A DNA stretch of 20,775 nucleotides from Bacteroidales bacterium (GTDB taxonomy: Bacteria; Bacteroidota; Bacteroidia; Bacteroidales; VadinHA17): contig JALOMK010000003.1 in assembly GCA_025455505.1 (NCBI GenBank), positions 1-20,775 on the forward strand, written 5' to 3'. The number at the start of each line of letters is the position of its first letter. The stretch's first letter is position 1. Below the pieces are notes generated by a model. It had not been told where the DNA came from. It did not search any database and saw only the letters and a program-made list of their open reading frames with translations. The position numbers and the translations under genes are program-made. Of the stretch, positions 6,895 through 15,350 are shown in pieces.

Positions 6895-8836
6895 TCCTTT
6901 CATCATACCATTCAATATAGGCCTCTATTTTATTCTTGGCTACGTTGTGCTGAGAAGCCTGCGATGGTTTATGGAATTGTCGCGTCCCGACAAGCTGAGA
7001 TTGCAGAGAGGTTTCTTCGGGCGGGCCTTCGGGCAGAGCCTCAGGGAGATATTCATGGAGAGCCTGCTTCACAGGAGTATTTTCAAGGCCAATTTCAGGC
7101 TGGGATACATGCACATGAGTCTTGCATTCGGATGGTTTCTTCTGATATTTTTCGGAACAATTGAAGCGGATATTTTCGGAGAAAAACACCTGAACGCTCC
7201 CTACAAGGCCATATTCTTTAAGTTTTTCAATCCCGAGCACGGCCGTTCCGGCTTCGAAGCGGCCTACAGTTTCCTGATGGACCTTATTCTTGCATTTATT
7301 CTTACGGGACTCCTTCTGGCTATAGTCAAACGATTCTTTTCACCGGTGGTGGGCATGAAGAAGACAACGAAGCATACTGCAACCGACAGGATAGCACTGA
7401 CGGCATTGTGGCTGATCTTCCCAAGCAGGCTTATCGCCGAAAGCCTTACAAGCGGCGCATACGGTACCGGCAGTTTTCTCACTGGCAGCCTCGGAAACGT
7501 TCTGGCGGACTTCCTTCCTGCAGGAAGGATGGCTTATCCCTTCTGGTGGCTATACTCAATCGCGCTCGGAACTTTCTTCATCATGTTGCCTGTCACAAGG
7601 TATATGCATATTCCCACAGAGCTTTTTCTTATTTTCATGAGGAATTCCGGCATCAGGACCGGTGACAGGCAGGGCACTTATTCTGAAGTTGAGACATTCT
7701 CATGTTCCTCCTGCGGCATCTGCATCGATGCCTGCCAGCTCAATTTCGCAGCCGGTGTTACTGATATCCAGGGAGCCTACCTGCTGAAAAACCTGAGGAA
7801 TGGAGCTGATACTTCCCGGATTGCTGCAAACTGCCTTATGTGCGGAAGGTGCGATTCGAAATGCCCTGTAGGGATCGAGCTGTCACCCATCCGGATGATA
7901 CGGCGGAGGTCAGGAGATGCACAGTGGTCGTACAGGAACCTGTACAATGGGTACCTGAGGAACCGTCAGTCGCTTCCTCAGGTGAAAAAGGAGCTTAAAC
8001 CTTCATTTGGTTTTTTGAGGAAAGATGACCCTGATCAGGCTGACGTGGTTTATTTCGCCGGTTGCATGACACACCTGACACCTTCGATAAGCAGGGCTAT
8101 GATAAATATCCTTGAAGCATCGGGGCTCAGTTATTCCTTTCTCGACAAAGGGGGAGGAGTATGCTGCGGCCGTCCGCTGATGCTGGCAGGAAAGGATCAT
8201 GAGGCACGCGAAGTAATCAACCATAATTCAGGACTGATATGGAAATCGGGCGCTAAAATTCTTGTCACTTCCTGCCCTATATGCTTTAAAGTTTTCAGGG
8301 AGAGCTACCATTTGGATGCTGAAGTGCTGCATCATTCACAATTCATCAAAAGACTTGTTGATACAGGGAAGATAAAAATGAATTTTCTCAGGAAGAAAGT
8401 TGTATATCATTCCCCTTGTGACCTGGGAAGAGGGTCAGGTATATATTCCGAACCAAAGGAATTGCTTGCTCACATATCGCGACTGGAACCTGGCAGTTTT
8501 GAAGATGATAACTCACTCTGCTGTGGCGGAAGCCTGGCAAATGCAGTGATAGGAAGCAAAGGCAGGAAAAAGATCGCGTCCGACATGGCCGGGAAACTTA
8601 CAGCAATGCATCCTGACATACTTGCCACTGCCTGCCCTCTCTGCAAAAAAACAATATCCAATGCCACCGGAGTCAGAGTAGCAGATATCGCCGAGCTGGC
8701 GGCTGAGGCACTTGTAAGAAAAACAGTACCCGGGTTTGTACAGGCACAATCTGTTTCATCCGATGCCCCTGACGCTGTATCAGGGGTGAATTCCGCCAAC
8801 CCTGGAAACCTGTCAAGGGTCTGTCCGGTGAACTGA
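6884..8836 (+). CDS. Membrane cytochrome b / [4Fe-4S] dicluster / HdrD-like CCG-CCG fusion (HdrED- or EMO-like)
   Basis: The product has 650 residues. The ATG at 6884 is chosen because the first membrane helix starts right after it; a Met at 6839 would overlap the previous gene by 56 bp. Residues 1-255 hold about five transmembrane helices resembling the NarI/DsrM/HdrE cytochrome b domain, with candidate haem ligands His77 (GYMHMS) and His242 (RYMHIP). Residues 274-284 and 317-327 are two [4Fe-4S] motifs (CSSCGICIDAC, CLMCGRCDSKCP). Two complete CCG domains follow: C394, CCG 427-429, C464/C467; and C512, CCG 546-548, C584/C587. The tail after about 617 is low complexity. Similar fusions include ETF:menaquinone oxidoreductases (EMO/FadF) and fused HdrE-HdrD proteins. 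The protein should exchange electrons between a soluble partner and the quinone pool. It is the last gene of the operon; 8 Ts follow the stop but without a clear stem. Confidence 0.85.
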   Translation: MQFDPFIIPFNIGLYFILGYVVLRSLRWFMELSRPDKLRLQRGFFGRAFGQSLREIFMESLLHRSIFKANFRLGYMHMSLAFGWFLLIFFGTIEADIFGEKHLNAPYKAIFFKFFNPEHGRSGFEAAYSFLMDLILAFILTGLLLAIVKRFFSPVVGMKKTTKHTATDRIALTALWLIFPSRLIAESLTSGAYGTGSFLTGSLGNVLADFLPAGRMAYPFWWLYSIALGTFFIMLPVTRYMHIPTELFLIFMRNSGIRTGDRQGTYSEVETFSCSSCGICIDACQLNFAAGVTDIQGAYLLKNLRNGADTSRIAANCLMCGRCDSKCPVGIELSPIRMIRRRSGDAQWSYRNLYNGYLRNRQSLPQVKKELKPSFGFLRKDDPDQADVVYFAGCMTHLTPSISRAMINILEASGLSYSFLDKGGGVCCGRPLMLAGKDHEAREVINHNSGLIWKSGAKILVTSCPICFKVFRESYHLDAEVLHHSQFIKRLVDTGKIKMNFLRKKVVYHSPCDLGRGSGIYSEPKELLAHISRLEPGSFEDDNSLCCGGSLANAVIGSKGRKKIASDMAGKLTAMHPDILATACPLCKKTISNATGVRVADIAELAAEALVRKTVPGFVQAQSVSSDAPDAVSGVNSANPGNLSRVCPVN

Positions 8837-8986
8837 ACTTTTTTTTCCCAGTCTTTGTTATTCAATTGGTATCATTTTTGAGGTGAAAAGATGTTAATAT
8901 TTATTTGCCCTTCCTGTATATAGGCAGATAATGAAAAAGATTATTTTACGTTTTATTCAATGAAAACTAATATCTGAAGAAAGAAT

Positions 8987-9529
8987 ATGAGAACGGTTTA
9001 TTTTGTGAGCGCGGTTATGGCAGGGGTTCTCTTACTTGGTTCTTGCGGACAGAAGGGAAGCGATTCTCAGCTTTCCGCTTTTGATGGAAATGGCAGCATC
9101 AGGCAGGAGATTGACGGTTCCATATCGCTGAGCCTCGACGAGGCCGAATGTTACAGTGATACTGAAGACCCGTCGAATAACACTGCAGAATGGAATGTGC
9201 TTCTTTCAAAGCCTGGCAGGTTTGATGTATGGCTCTCAAGTGCCACAATCGATACTTCGGGCATGAAATACGGCAAGGCAGTGCAGCTAAGCATCCGCGA
9301 CAAGAGGCTGGAGGCTATGCCGGAGTGCGATAAGGTTGTTCTGAACTCCCCGGATGTAAGTTACCCGTATTTCAGGGCAGACTCATTTATTGGTTCCCTG
9401 TACCTTCAGGACACAGGCCTTGTGAGCATCCAGGTTATAAGCGACAAGATACTTCCAAAGCAGCAGGGGGCAAGTGCCGGGCCTGATACAAGGATGCTTT
9501 CGCTATTTCTTACCCCTTCCGTCAGGTGA
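8987..9529 (+). CDS. Predicted lipoprotein, function unknown
   Basis: The product has 180 residues. The N-terminus is a type II signal peptide (MRTVYFVSAVMAGVLLLGSC) with lipobox LGSC, so Cys20 would be lipidated. The mature part is acidic and beta-rich, with phrases such as NTAEWNVLLSKPGRFDVWLSS and SLYLQDTGLVSIQV. These recall the jelly-roll modules that sit at the C-terminus of Bacteroidota glycosidases (alpha-L-fucosidase type), but no family can be assigned with confidence. The gene lies 150 bp after the Hdr-like operon. Its last 27 bases overlap the 3' end of purL on the other strand, so the two genes converge tail to tail. The 8837-8986 spacer shows no clear promoter or terminator. Confidence 0.75.
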   Translation: MRTVYFVSAVMAGVLLLGSCGQKGSDSQLSAFDGNGSIRQEIDGSISLSLDEAECYSDTEDPSNNTAEWNVLLSKPGRFDVWLSSATIDTSGMKYGKAVQLSIRDKRLEAMPECDKVVLNSPDVSYPYFRADSFIGSLYLQDTGLVSIQVISDKILPKQQGASAGPDTRMLSLFLTPSVR

Positions 9530-12500
9530 TTCCAGCCATTTGCGTGCATTTGTAAAGGCCTTAATCCAGGGAGTTACCTCATCCATCCTTCTTTCGCGGG
9601 GATAGTAGCCGCACTGCCACGGGAAAAATGCCCTTTCAAGGTGAGGCATCATTACCAGGTGCCTGCCGTCGGAGGAACATAGCCCGGCGACATCATAATC
9701 TGAGCCATTCGGGTTTGCCGGGTACGTGTGATGGCTGTATTTCATCGTAATGCAATATTCTGTCTCAGGGCCGGCCAGCGAAAAGCGCCCTTCTCCATGC
9801 GCCACCCAGATTCCAAGCTCCATCCCGGCCATATTGCCCAGCATTACAGAGTTGTTCTCAGGTATCCTGACACCCACAAAGCCCGACTCAAACTTGTTCG
9901 ATTCATTGTGCAGGAGCCTTGGCTTATTTTTGAGTCCGGGGTAGATCAGCCCCAATTCAGCCATCAGCTGGCAGCCGTTGCAGACTCCAAGCGAAAGTGT
10001 ATCCTCTCTCCTGTAAAAATTCTCAAGTGCGGCCCTGGCCTTCTCGTTATACCTGAACGCTCCTGCCCAGCCCTTTGCCGAACCAAGCACATCTGAATTG
10101 GAGAACCCTCCCACAAACACAATCATTGCGGTATCAGTGAGAGTCTCCCTTCCCGATATAAGGTCGGTCATGTGGACGTCCTTTACATCAAAGCCTGCCA
10201 GATACAGCGCATAGGCCATTTCCCTGTCGCCATTGACGCCCTTTTCCCTTATTATCGCAGCCTTTATCCTCGGCTGCTTTGCCGCAGAGGCATCCCTGCC
10301 TGCCCCGGCCAGGGTTCCGGGGAAACCATTCAGTTCAAACCGGAGTCCGTGCCCCGGGTAGTTCGTGAACCTCTCCCCGGCCTTGAGTTCTCCAGACTGC
10401 TTGCTGTCGAGAAGCCAGGATGTAGTAAACCATATCTTCCTCAGCCCGTCAATGTCGAATCCGGTCTCTGAATTCCTGCTTTTTACAAACAGTTTTCTCT
10501 CCTGTACAGGGTGACCCAGGTTTATATAGGCAATATCATTATCCTTGAGTAAGTTAACAACGCCTGAATCGTTCCTGACCTGTATCACTATGCCGGGATT
10601 CTGGCTGAACAGGATATTTACTATGTCATCGGTGTTGAATGGTTCGAGACTGATCTTCATTCCGCCTTCAGTATTTGAGAAGCACATTTCAAGAAGGCAG
10701 GTTATCAATCCTCCTGCAGAGATGTCATGACCGGCAAGAATCCCTCCTGCGGCGACTATATCCTGCACTGTGTTGAATACCCTGGCAAAATAGGCAGGAT
10801 CCTTTACTGTGGGAACATCGCTGCCGACAGAGTTCAGAATCTGTGCAAAGCTGCTTCCGCCGGTTTTAAGGTCATCGCGGCTCATGTCGATGTAAATCAG
10901 GGACGTATCCGGGTCATTGAGCAGCACAGGTTCAACTATTTTCCTGATGTCGCTTATCTCAGCTGCTGCAGATATTATAACAGTGCCGGGGGCGTAGACA
11001 ACCTCCTCCCCGTATTTCTGGGTCATGCTGAGACTGTCTTTTCCTGTAGGAATGTTGATTCCCAGCGCAATGGCGAAGTCGCTGGCAGCCTTTACCGCAC
11101 TGTAAAGTCTTGCATCTTCACCCTGGTTCTTGCAGGGCCACATCCAGTTAGCTGAGAGTGAAACACTGTGAATCCTATCAGGCAAGGGGGCCCAGATGAT
11201 ATTTGTGAGCGCTTCGGCAATCGACAATACGGAGCCTGCAGCCGGATCGGCAAGGGCAGCAGCCGGTGCATGACCTATTGATGTAGCCATGCCGCATATG
11301 CCGCGGTAGTCAAGCGCAATTGCTCCCAGATTGTTAAGCGGAAGCTGGAGAGGCCCGGCGCACTGTTGTTTTGCAAGGCGTCCCGTGACTGACCTGTCTA
11401 CCTTGTTTGTGAGCCAGTCCTTGCAGGCAACTTCCTCAATCTGGAGTACCTGTTCAAGATATGAGTTAAGCTGCGATAGCTTGTATTCGGGGTTTTTAAA
11501 GACTGTGGGAGTGCTGCTGTCATTTATAATTGTCCCGGGAGGGTTTCCGAACAGCGATTCAAGGGCCAGGTCGATAGGTTTTTCTCCCGTAAGGGGATTT
11601 TCAAGAGTGAATTGCATGTCGCCTGTTACCACGCCGATAACATACATAGGGGCACGTTCCCTGTCGGCTATCCTGCGCAAGGTATCCACATCCTTTTTTC
11701 TTATTATCAGACCCATTCTCTCCTGAGATTCATTGCCTATTATCTCCCTTGCTGATAGTGTCGGGTCGCCGACAGGCAGCCTGCTTATGTCGATTCTGCC
11801 GCCTGTTGACTCAACAAGTTCCGAGAGGCAGTTCAGATGCCCTCCTGCGCCATGGTCATGTATCGAAACTACAGGGTTCTCATCTGACTCGGCCAGGGCC
11901 CTGAGGGCGTTATAAACCCTTTTCTGCATCTCGGGATTGGCTCTCTGTACAGCATTAAGCTCAATCGAGCTGTCAAATTTGCCTGTGTCAACAGAGGATA
12001 CCGCACCGCCTCCCATTCCTATCCTGTAATTGTCGCCTCCAAGCATCACAATAAGGTCGCCATTTTCGGGCCTGTCCTTTTCACTGTCTTTTTTCTTTCC
12101 CGTACCTATACCGCCGGCAAGCATTATCACCTTGTCAAATCCATACTTCCTGTTATTTTCAAAGTGTTCGAAAGTATATACAGAGCCGCATATGAGCGGT
12201 TGTCCGAATTTGTTGCCGAAATCGCTGGCGCCGTTTGAAGCTTTTATGAGTATGTCGGCGGGGGTCTGGTACAGCCATTTCCTTGCTTCTGTCGCCTGCT
12301 CCCAGGAACGCGGTCCCGAGGGCCTTGGATATGATGTCATATATACGGCTGTTCCGGCAATGGGGAAAGCTCCCTTTCCTCCTGCAATCCTGTCCCTTAT
12401 CTCTCCGCCTGTGCCTGTTGCAGCGCCGTTGAAGGGTTCCACTGTTGTAGGGAAGTTGTGTGTCTCGGCTTTAATTGAGAGTACCGATTCAACATCTGTA

Positions 12501-13201
12501 ATGCTGAAATAGTCAGGCTCATCCTGCCTGCCCGGGGCGAATTGCTCTATATGTGGCCCTCCCAGAAAAGCGCAGTTATCCTTGTATGCCGAAACTACTT
12601 TGTTAGGATTAAGGCGTGTTGTCTTCTTTATCATCTGGAAAAGTGTCGAATCCTGTTCTTTCCCGTCTATTATGAAGGTGCCGTTAAATATCTTATGCCT
12701 GCAGTGCTCGGAGTTAACCTGTGAAAAACCAAATACTTCGCTGTCCGTAAGAAGTCTTCCTGCCGACTTGCTCAGTCCTGTTAGGTATTCAATCTCATCA
12801 TTGCTGAGAGCCAGCCCTTCCTGTTTGTTATATGCCGCGATATCGTCGATATATCTGAGGGGCTCGGGTTTCCTGTCGGTTGAGAAAAGGGTCTGGTCGA
12901 GCCCGTTGTAGAGAGCCTGGAGCATGGGGTCGTGATTATCGACAGTACCTGCAAGCCTGAATTCCTCGATCCTGACTATGCCTTCGATGCCCATATTCTG
13001 GGTTATCTCAACGGCGTTTGTGCTCCATGGGGTCACCATCTCTTTCCTCGGGCCGATGAACAAACCATCTATCTTTTCTGAGCCTGCAGGCTCCGCTTCG
13101 CCGAAGAGCCAGCAGAGCTTCCGGATATCTTCCGCTCCAAGTTCCGACAGGGTGTCTGCCGCAATTATGTCTGAATTGATTGTTTTAAAGAATACTATCA
13201 T
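9503..13201 (-). CDS. purL: Phosphoribosylformylglycinamidine synthase, single-chain type
   Basis: The product has 1232 residues, close to the roughly 1300 of the proteobacterial long PurL. It carries out the fourth step of purine synthesis, FGAR + glutamine + ATP to FGAM, in the cytoplasm. Visible landmarks are the N-terminal domain, the SQVNSEHCRHKIF block (160-172), the AETHNFPT...NGAATGTGGEIRD ATP-binding region (245-270), and the duplicated AIRS-like domains. The C-terminal class I glutamine amidotransferase has its nucleophile Cys1074 in GVCNGCQL and His1187/Glu1189 in MPHLERAFF. All catalytic residues are present. The start at 13201 gives the expected N-terminus. A TAnnTTTG -7 box lies about 55 bases upstream, so the gene has its own promoter. 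No other purine genes are adjacent. Its 3' end overlaps the convergent lipoprotein gene. Confidence 0.97.
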   Translation of the reverse strand: MIVFFKTINSDIIAADTLSELGAEDIRKLCWLFGEAEPAGSEKIDGLFIGPRKEMVTPWSTNAVEITQNMGIEGIVRIEEFRLAGTVDNHDPMLQALYNGLDQTLFSTDRKPEPLRYIDDIAAYNKQEGLALSNDEIEYLTGLSKSAGRLLTDSEVFGFSQVNSEHCRHKIFNGTFIIDGKEQDSTLFQMIKKTTRLNPNKVVSAYKDNCAFLGGPHIEQFAPGRQDEPDYFSITDVESVLSIKAETHNFPTTVEPFNGAATGTGGEIRDRIAGGKGAFPIAGTAVYMTSYPRPSGPRSWEQATEARKWLYQTPADILIKASNGASDFGNKFGQPLICGSVYTFEHFENNRKYGFDKVIMLAGGIGTGKKKDSEKDRPENGDLIVMLGGDNYRIGMGGGAVSSVDTGKFDSSIELNAVQRANPEMQKRVYNALRALAESDENPVVSIHDHGAGGHLNCLSELVESTGGRIDISRLPVGDPTLSAREIIGNESQERMGLIIRKKDVDTLRRIADRERAPMYVIGVVTGDMQFTLENPLTGEKPIDLALESLFGNPPGTIINDSSTPTVFKNPEYKLSQLNSYLEQVLQIEEVACKDWLTNKVDRSVTGRLAKQQCAGPLQLPLNNLGAIALDYRGICGMATSIGHAPAAALADPAAGSVLSIAEALTNIIWAPLPDRIHSVSLSANWMWPCKNQGEDARLYSAVKAASDFAIALGINIPTGKDSLSMTQKYGEEVVYAPGTVIISAAAEISDIRKIVEPVLLNDPDTSLIYIDMSRDDLKTGGSSFAQILNSVGSDVPTVKDPAYFARVFNTVQDIVAAGGILAGHDISAGGLITCLLEMCFSNTEGGMKISLEPFNTDDIVNILFSQNPGIVIQVRNDSGVVNLLKDNDIAYINLGHPVQERKLFVKSRNSETGFDIDGLRKIWFTTSWLLDSKQSGELKAGERFTNYPGHGLRFELNGFPGTLAGAGRDASAAKQPRIKAAIIREKGVNGDREMAYALYLAGFDVKDVHMTDLISGRETLTDTAMIVFVGGFSNSDVLGSAKGWAGAFRYNEKARAALENFYRREDTLSLGVCNGCQLMAELGLIYPGLKNKPRLLHNESNKFESGFVGVRIPENNSVMLGNMAGMELGIWVAHGEGRFSLAGPETEYCITMKYSHHTYPANPNGSDYDVAGLCSSDGRHLVMMPHLERAFFPWQCGYYPRERRMDEVTPWIKAFTNARKWLESPDGRGKK

Positions 13202-13256
13202 CCTGAGCTTCTATTTTGAAATGTATTTTACTGTAACCAATTTTCCGGGCGATCTG

Positions 13257-13264
13257 CAAATATA
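13257..13264 (-). promoter_or_regulatory. Bacteroidota -7 box (TATATTTG) upstream of purL
   Basis: On the minus strand the sequence matches TAnnTTTG exactly and is followed by C, as is usual. It lies between the M3 peptidase stop (13278) and the purL ATG (13201), predicting a leader of about 50 bases. No -33 TTTG is visible at the usual distance. Confidence 0.5.
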
Positions 13265-13277
13265 AGTCAGCCTTGTA

Positions 13278-15350
13278 TTATTCATGCCTTTCCTGTGCTG
13301 TGATTTCAAGCAGTCCGCTTCTTTTGAGGAAAGCATCCATAGTAGGTTCCTGTCCCCTGAATCTTCTATACAGCACGGAGGGCTTTTCCGATCCTCCCTT
13401 TTCGAGTATGTTTATCCTGAATGAGTCGGCCGTTTCCTTGTTGAATATTCCCCTTTCAGAGAACAGGCTGAAGGCATCGGCATCGAGGATTTCTGCCCAT
13501 TTGTAGCCATAGTAAGCCGCTGCGTAGCCTCCTGAAAATATATGTGCAAAGGAGGTGCTGATGCAGGTTCCTGGGTATGCCCGAAAAAAGTCTGTCTTCT
13601 TAAGGATTTCCTTCTCAAAGGCAACTATATCGCCATTCCATTTTTTCCTGATTGTATGCCAGCACATGTCGAGTAAGGCAAATCCGAGCTGGCGCTGGCA
13701 CGAATAGCCTTCATTGAAATATGAGGCTGCCCTTATCTTCTGAATCATTTCAGCAGGTATCCTGGTGCCGGATTCATAATGCCTTGCCCAGGTGTCGAGC
13801 CACTCCTTCTCGTATACATAGTTTTCCATGAGTTGTGAGGGCAGTTCTACAAAATCGCGGGCCACATTTGTACCGGAAAGACTCTCATACCTGCATTTTG
13901 ACATTATCCCGTGGAGTGCATGTCCGAATTCATGGAGCAGGGTTGTCAGCTCGCTGAACGAAAGGAGTGCCGGCCTGCTTTCGGTTGCCCTCGTAAAGTT
14001 GGCAACAATTGATATAACAGGTCTGACATCCTTATCCATGGCTATGTATTGCTCCCTGTAGCTTGTCATCCAGGCCCCCCCGTTTTTGCCTTTCCTGGGA
14101 TGATAGTCCGTGTAAAGAACTGCAAGAAAGTCCCCGCCGCTGCCATAAATCTCGTACGCCCTTACTTCGGTGTGATATTTTTCGAGGTCATTGTTAAGGA
14201 CAAAACTCAGCCCGTAAAGCCGGTTCGCGAGGTCAAACACGGCAGCTTCAGCACTGTCAAGGCTGAAATATGGCTTGAGAGCTTCATCATCGAAATCGAA
14301 AAGCTCCTTCCTGAGTTTCTCCGAATAATAAAGCCAGTCCCATCTTTCAAGGCGTCCCTTAAGACCTGATCTTCGTGCCAGTTCAGCCACCTTTATGAAG
14401 TCTTTCCTTCCTGTACTGCGCGATGCGGCATGCAGTTTCGAAAGAAATTTCCTTACTGTTGCCGGGTCAGAGGCCATCCTGTCGGCCAGCGCCATGCCGG
14501 CAAATGTAGAATAGCCTGTCATTTGAGCAAGCTCAAGCCTGAGCCTGACAATCCTTCTGACAAGCCTGCTGTTGTTGTGACTGTTTTTTCTGCAGCATCT
14601 GGATGCATAAGCCAGGTACATATTTCTTCGAAGCTCCCTGTTCTCAGAATACTGCATAAACGGAATATAAGATGGGTGCTGAAGGTTGAAAATCCATCCA
14701 TCGCAACCTTTTTCAGAAGCCACAGTTCTGCTGCTTTCAACCAGCCAGTGAGGAAGCCCCGCCAGTCCGGCACTGTCTGTGATATGGAGCTCAAAATCAT
14801 TTGTTTCGGCAAGAATGTTCTCCTCAAACTTAAGTGCCATCGAGGAAAGCTCTTCATTTATTTTCCTGAATCTTCTACGTTTGGCTGCACTCAACCCTGC
14901 GCCGCCCAGAATGAATTCCCTGTAGCGTTTCAGGAGCAATTCCCTCTGTTCAGTATCGAGTTCTTCAAGGTTACCGGATTCATGAAGCTTATTAATCCTG
15001 GCGAAGAGTTTCCTGTTGAGAGTAACGTTATTCGAAAACCTTGTGAGCAGCGGGGAAACATGCTGTGCCGCAGCCTGCAGTTCGGGACTTGTGTCGGCAC
15101 TGTTAAGGTTGAATAGCAGCGCTGCTATCCGGCTGAGCCTTTTTCCGGCATTCTCGAGTGCCTCAATAGTGTTTTCAAAACTGGGTTCATCCTTGTTTCC
15201 GGCTATCTTTTTTATTTCCGATTCAGCTTCCCTGATTGCAATGGCGACTGCTTCGCCGAAGTGATTTGGTTTTATCCTTGTGAACGGAGGCAACGCATGT
15301 ACTTCCTTCCAATCCTCGATAAGCGGGTTTCCGTTAAAAGTCTCCTTCAT
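13278..15350 (-). CDS. M3 family zinc oligopeptidase (oligopeptidase A / dipeptidyl carboxypeptidase type)
   Basis: The product has 690 residues with the start at 15350 (MKETFNGNPLIEDW), where family members begin with N-P-L/F and the PPF-x-x-IKP-x-HF motif. An upstream in-frame extension only reads the acidic tail of the preceding gene in another frame. The zinc site is complete: HEFGHALH with His473, Glu474 and His477, and the third ligand Glu502 in DFVELPSQLMEN. No signal peptide is present, so it should degrade short peptides in the cytoplasm. Choosing between oligopeptidase A and Dcp subtypes is not possible by eye. The start overlaps the stop of the propeller/phosphoesterase gene by 17 bp, indicating co-transcription and coupled translation with a secreted protein of unrelated function. 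Confidence 0.93.
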   Translation of the reverse strand: MKETFNGNPLIEDWKEVHALPPFTRIKPNHFGEAVAIAIREAESEIKKIAGNKDEPSFENTIEALENAGKRLSRIAALLFNLNSADTSPELQAAAQHVSPLLTRFSNNVTLNRKLFARINKLHESGNLEELDTEQRELLLKRYREFILGGAGLSAAKRRRFRKINEELSSMALKFEENILAETNDFELHITDSAGLAGLPHWLVESSRTVASEKGCDGWIFNLQHPSYIPFMQYSENRELRRNMYLAYASRCCRKNSHNNSRLVRRIVRLRLELAQMTGYSTFAGMALADRMASDPATVRKFLSKLHAASRSTGRKDFIKVAELARRSGLKGRLERWDWLYYSEKLRKELFDFDDEALKPYFSLDSAEAAVFDLANRLYGLSFVLNNDLEKYHTEVRAYEIYGSGGDFLAVLYTDYHPRKGKNGGAWMTSYREQYIAMDKDVRPVISIVANFTRATESRPALLSFSELTTLLHEFGHALHGIMSKCRYESLSGTNVARDFVELPSQLMENYVYEKEWLDTWARHYESGTRIPAEMIQKIRAASYFNEGYSCQRQLGFALLDMCWHTIRKKWNGDIVAFEKEILKKTDFFRAYPGTCISTSFAHIFSGGYAAAYYGYKWAEILDADAFSLFSERGIFNKETADSFRINILEKGGSEKPSVLYRRFRGQEPTMDAFLKRSGLLEITAQERHE

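Noticed and set aside
8766..8786. Hairpin CCCCTGA/TCAGGGG near the end of the membrane fusion gene
   Set aside because: It lies inside the coding frame and no T-run follows, so it is probably chance.
8839..8846. Run of eight Ts after the Hdr operon as a terminator
   Set aside because: I find no stable stem directly before it.
8891..8923. Ten-codon frame after the Hdr operon with GAGGTG upstream and CPSC in the peptide
   Set aside because: It is too short to support as a gene, and Bacteroidota rarely use such Shine-Dalgarno sites. There is no sign of attenuation.
9728..13000. Several long open frames on the plus strand opposite purL
   Set aside because: They mirror the purL codons, show no domain patterns, and purL is complete with all catalytic residues.
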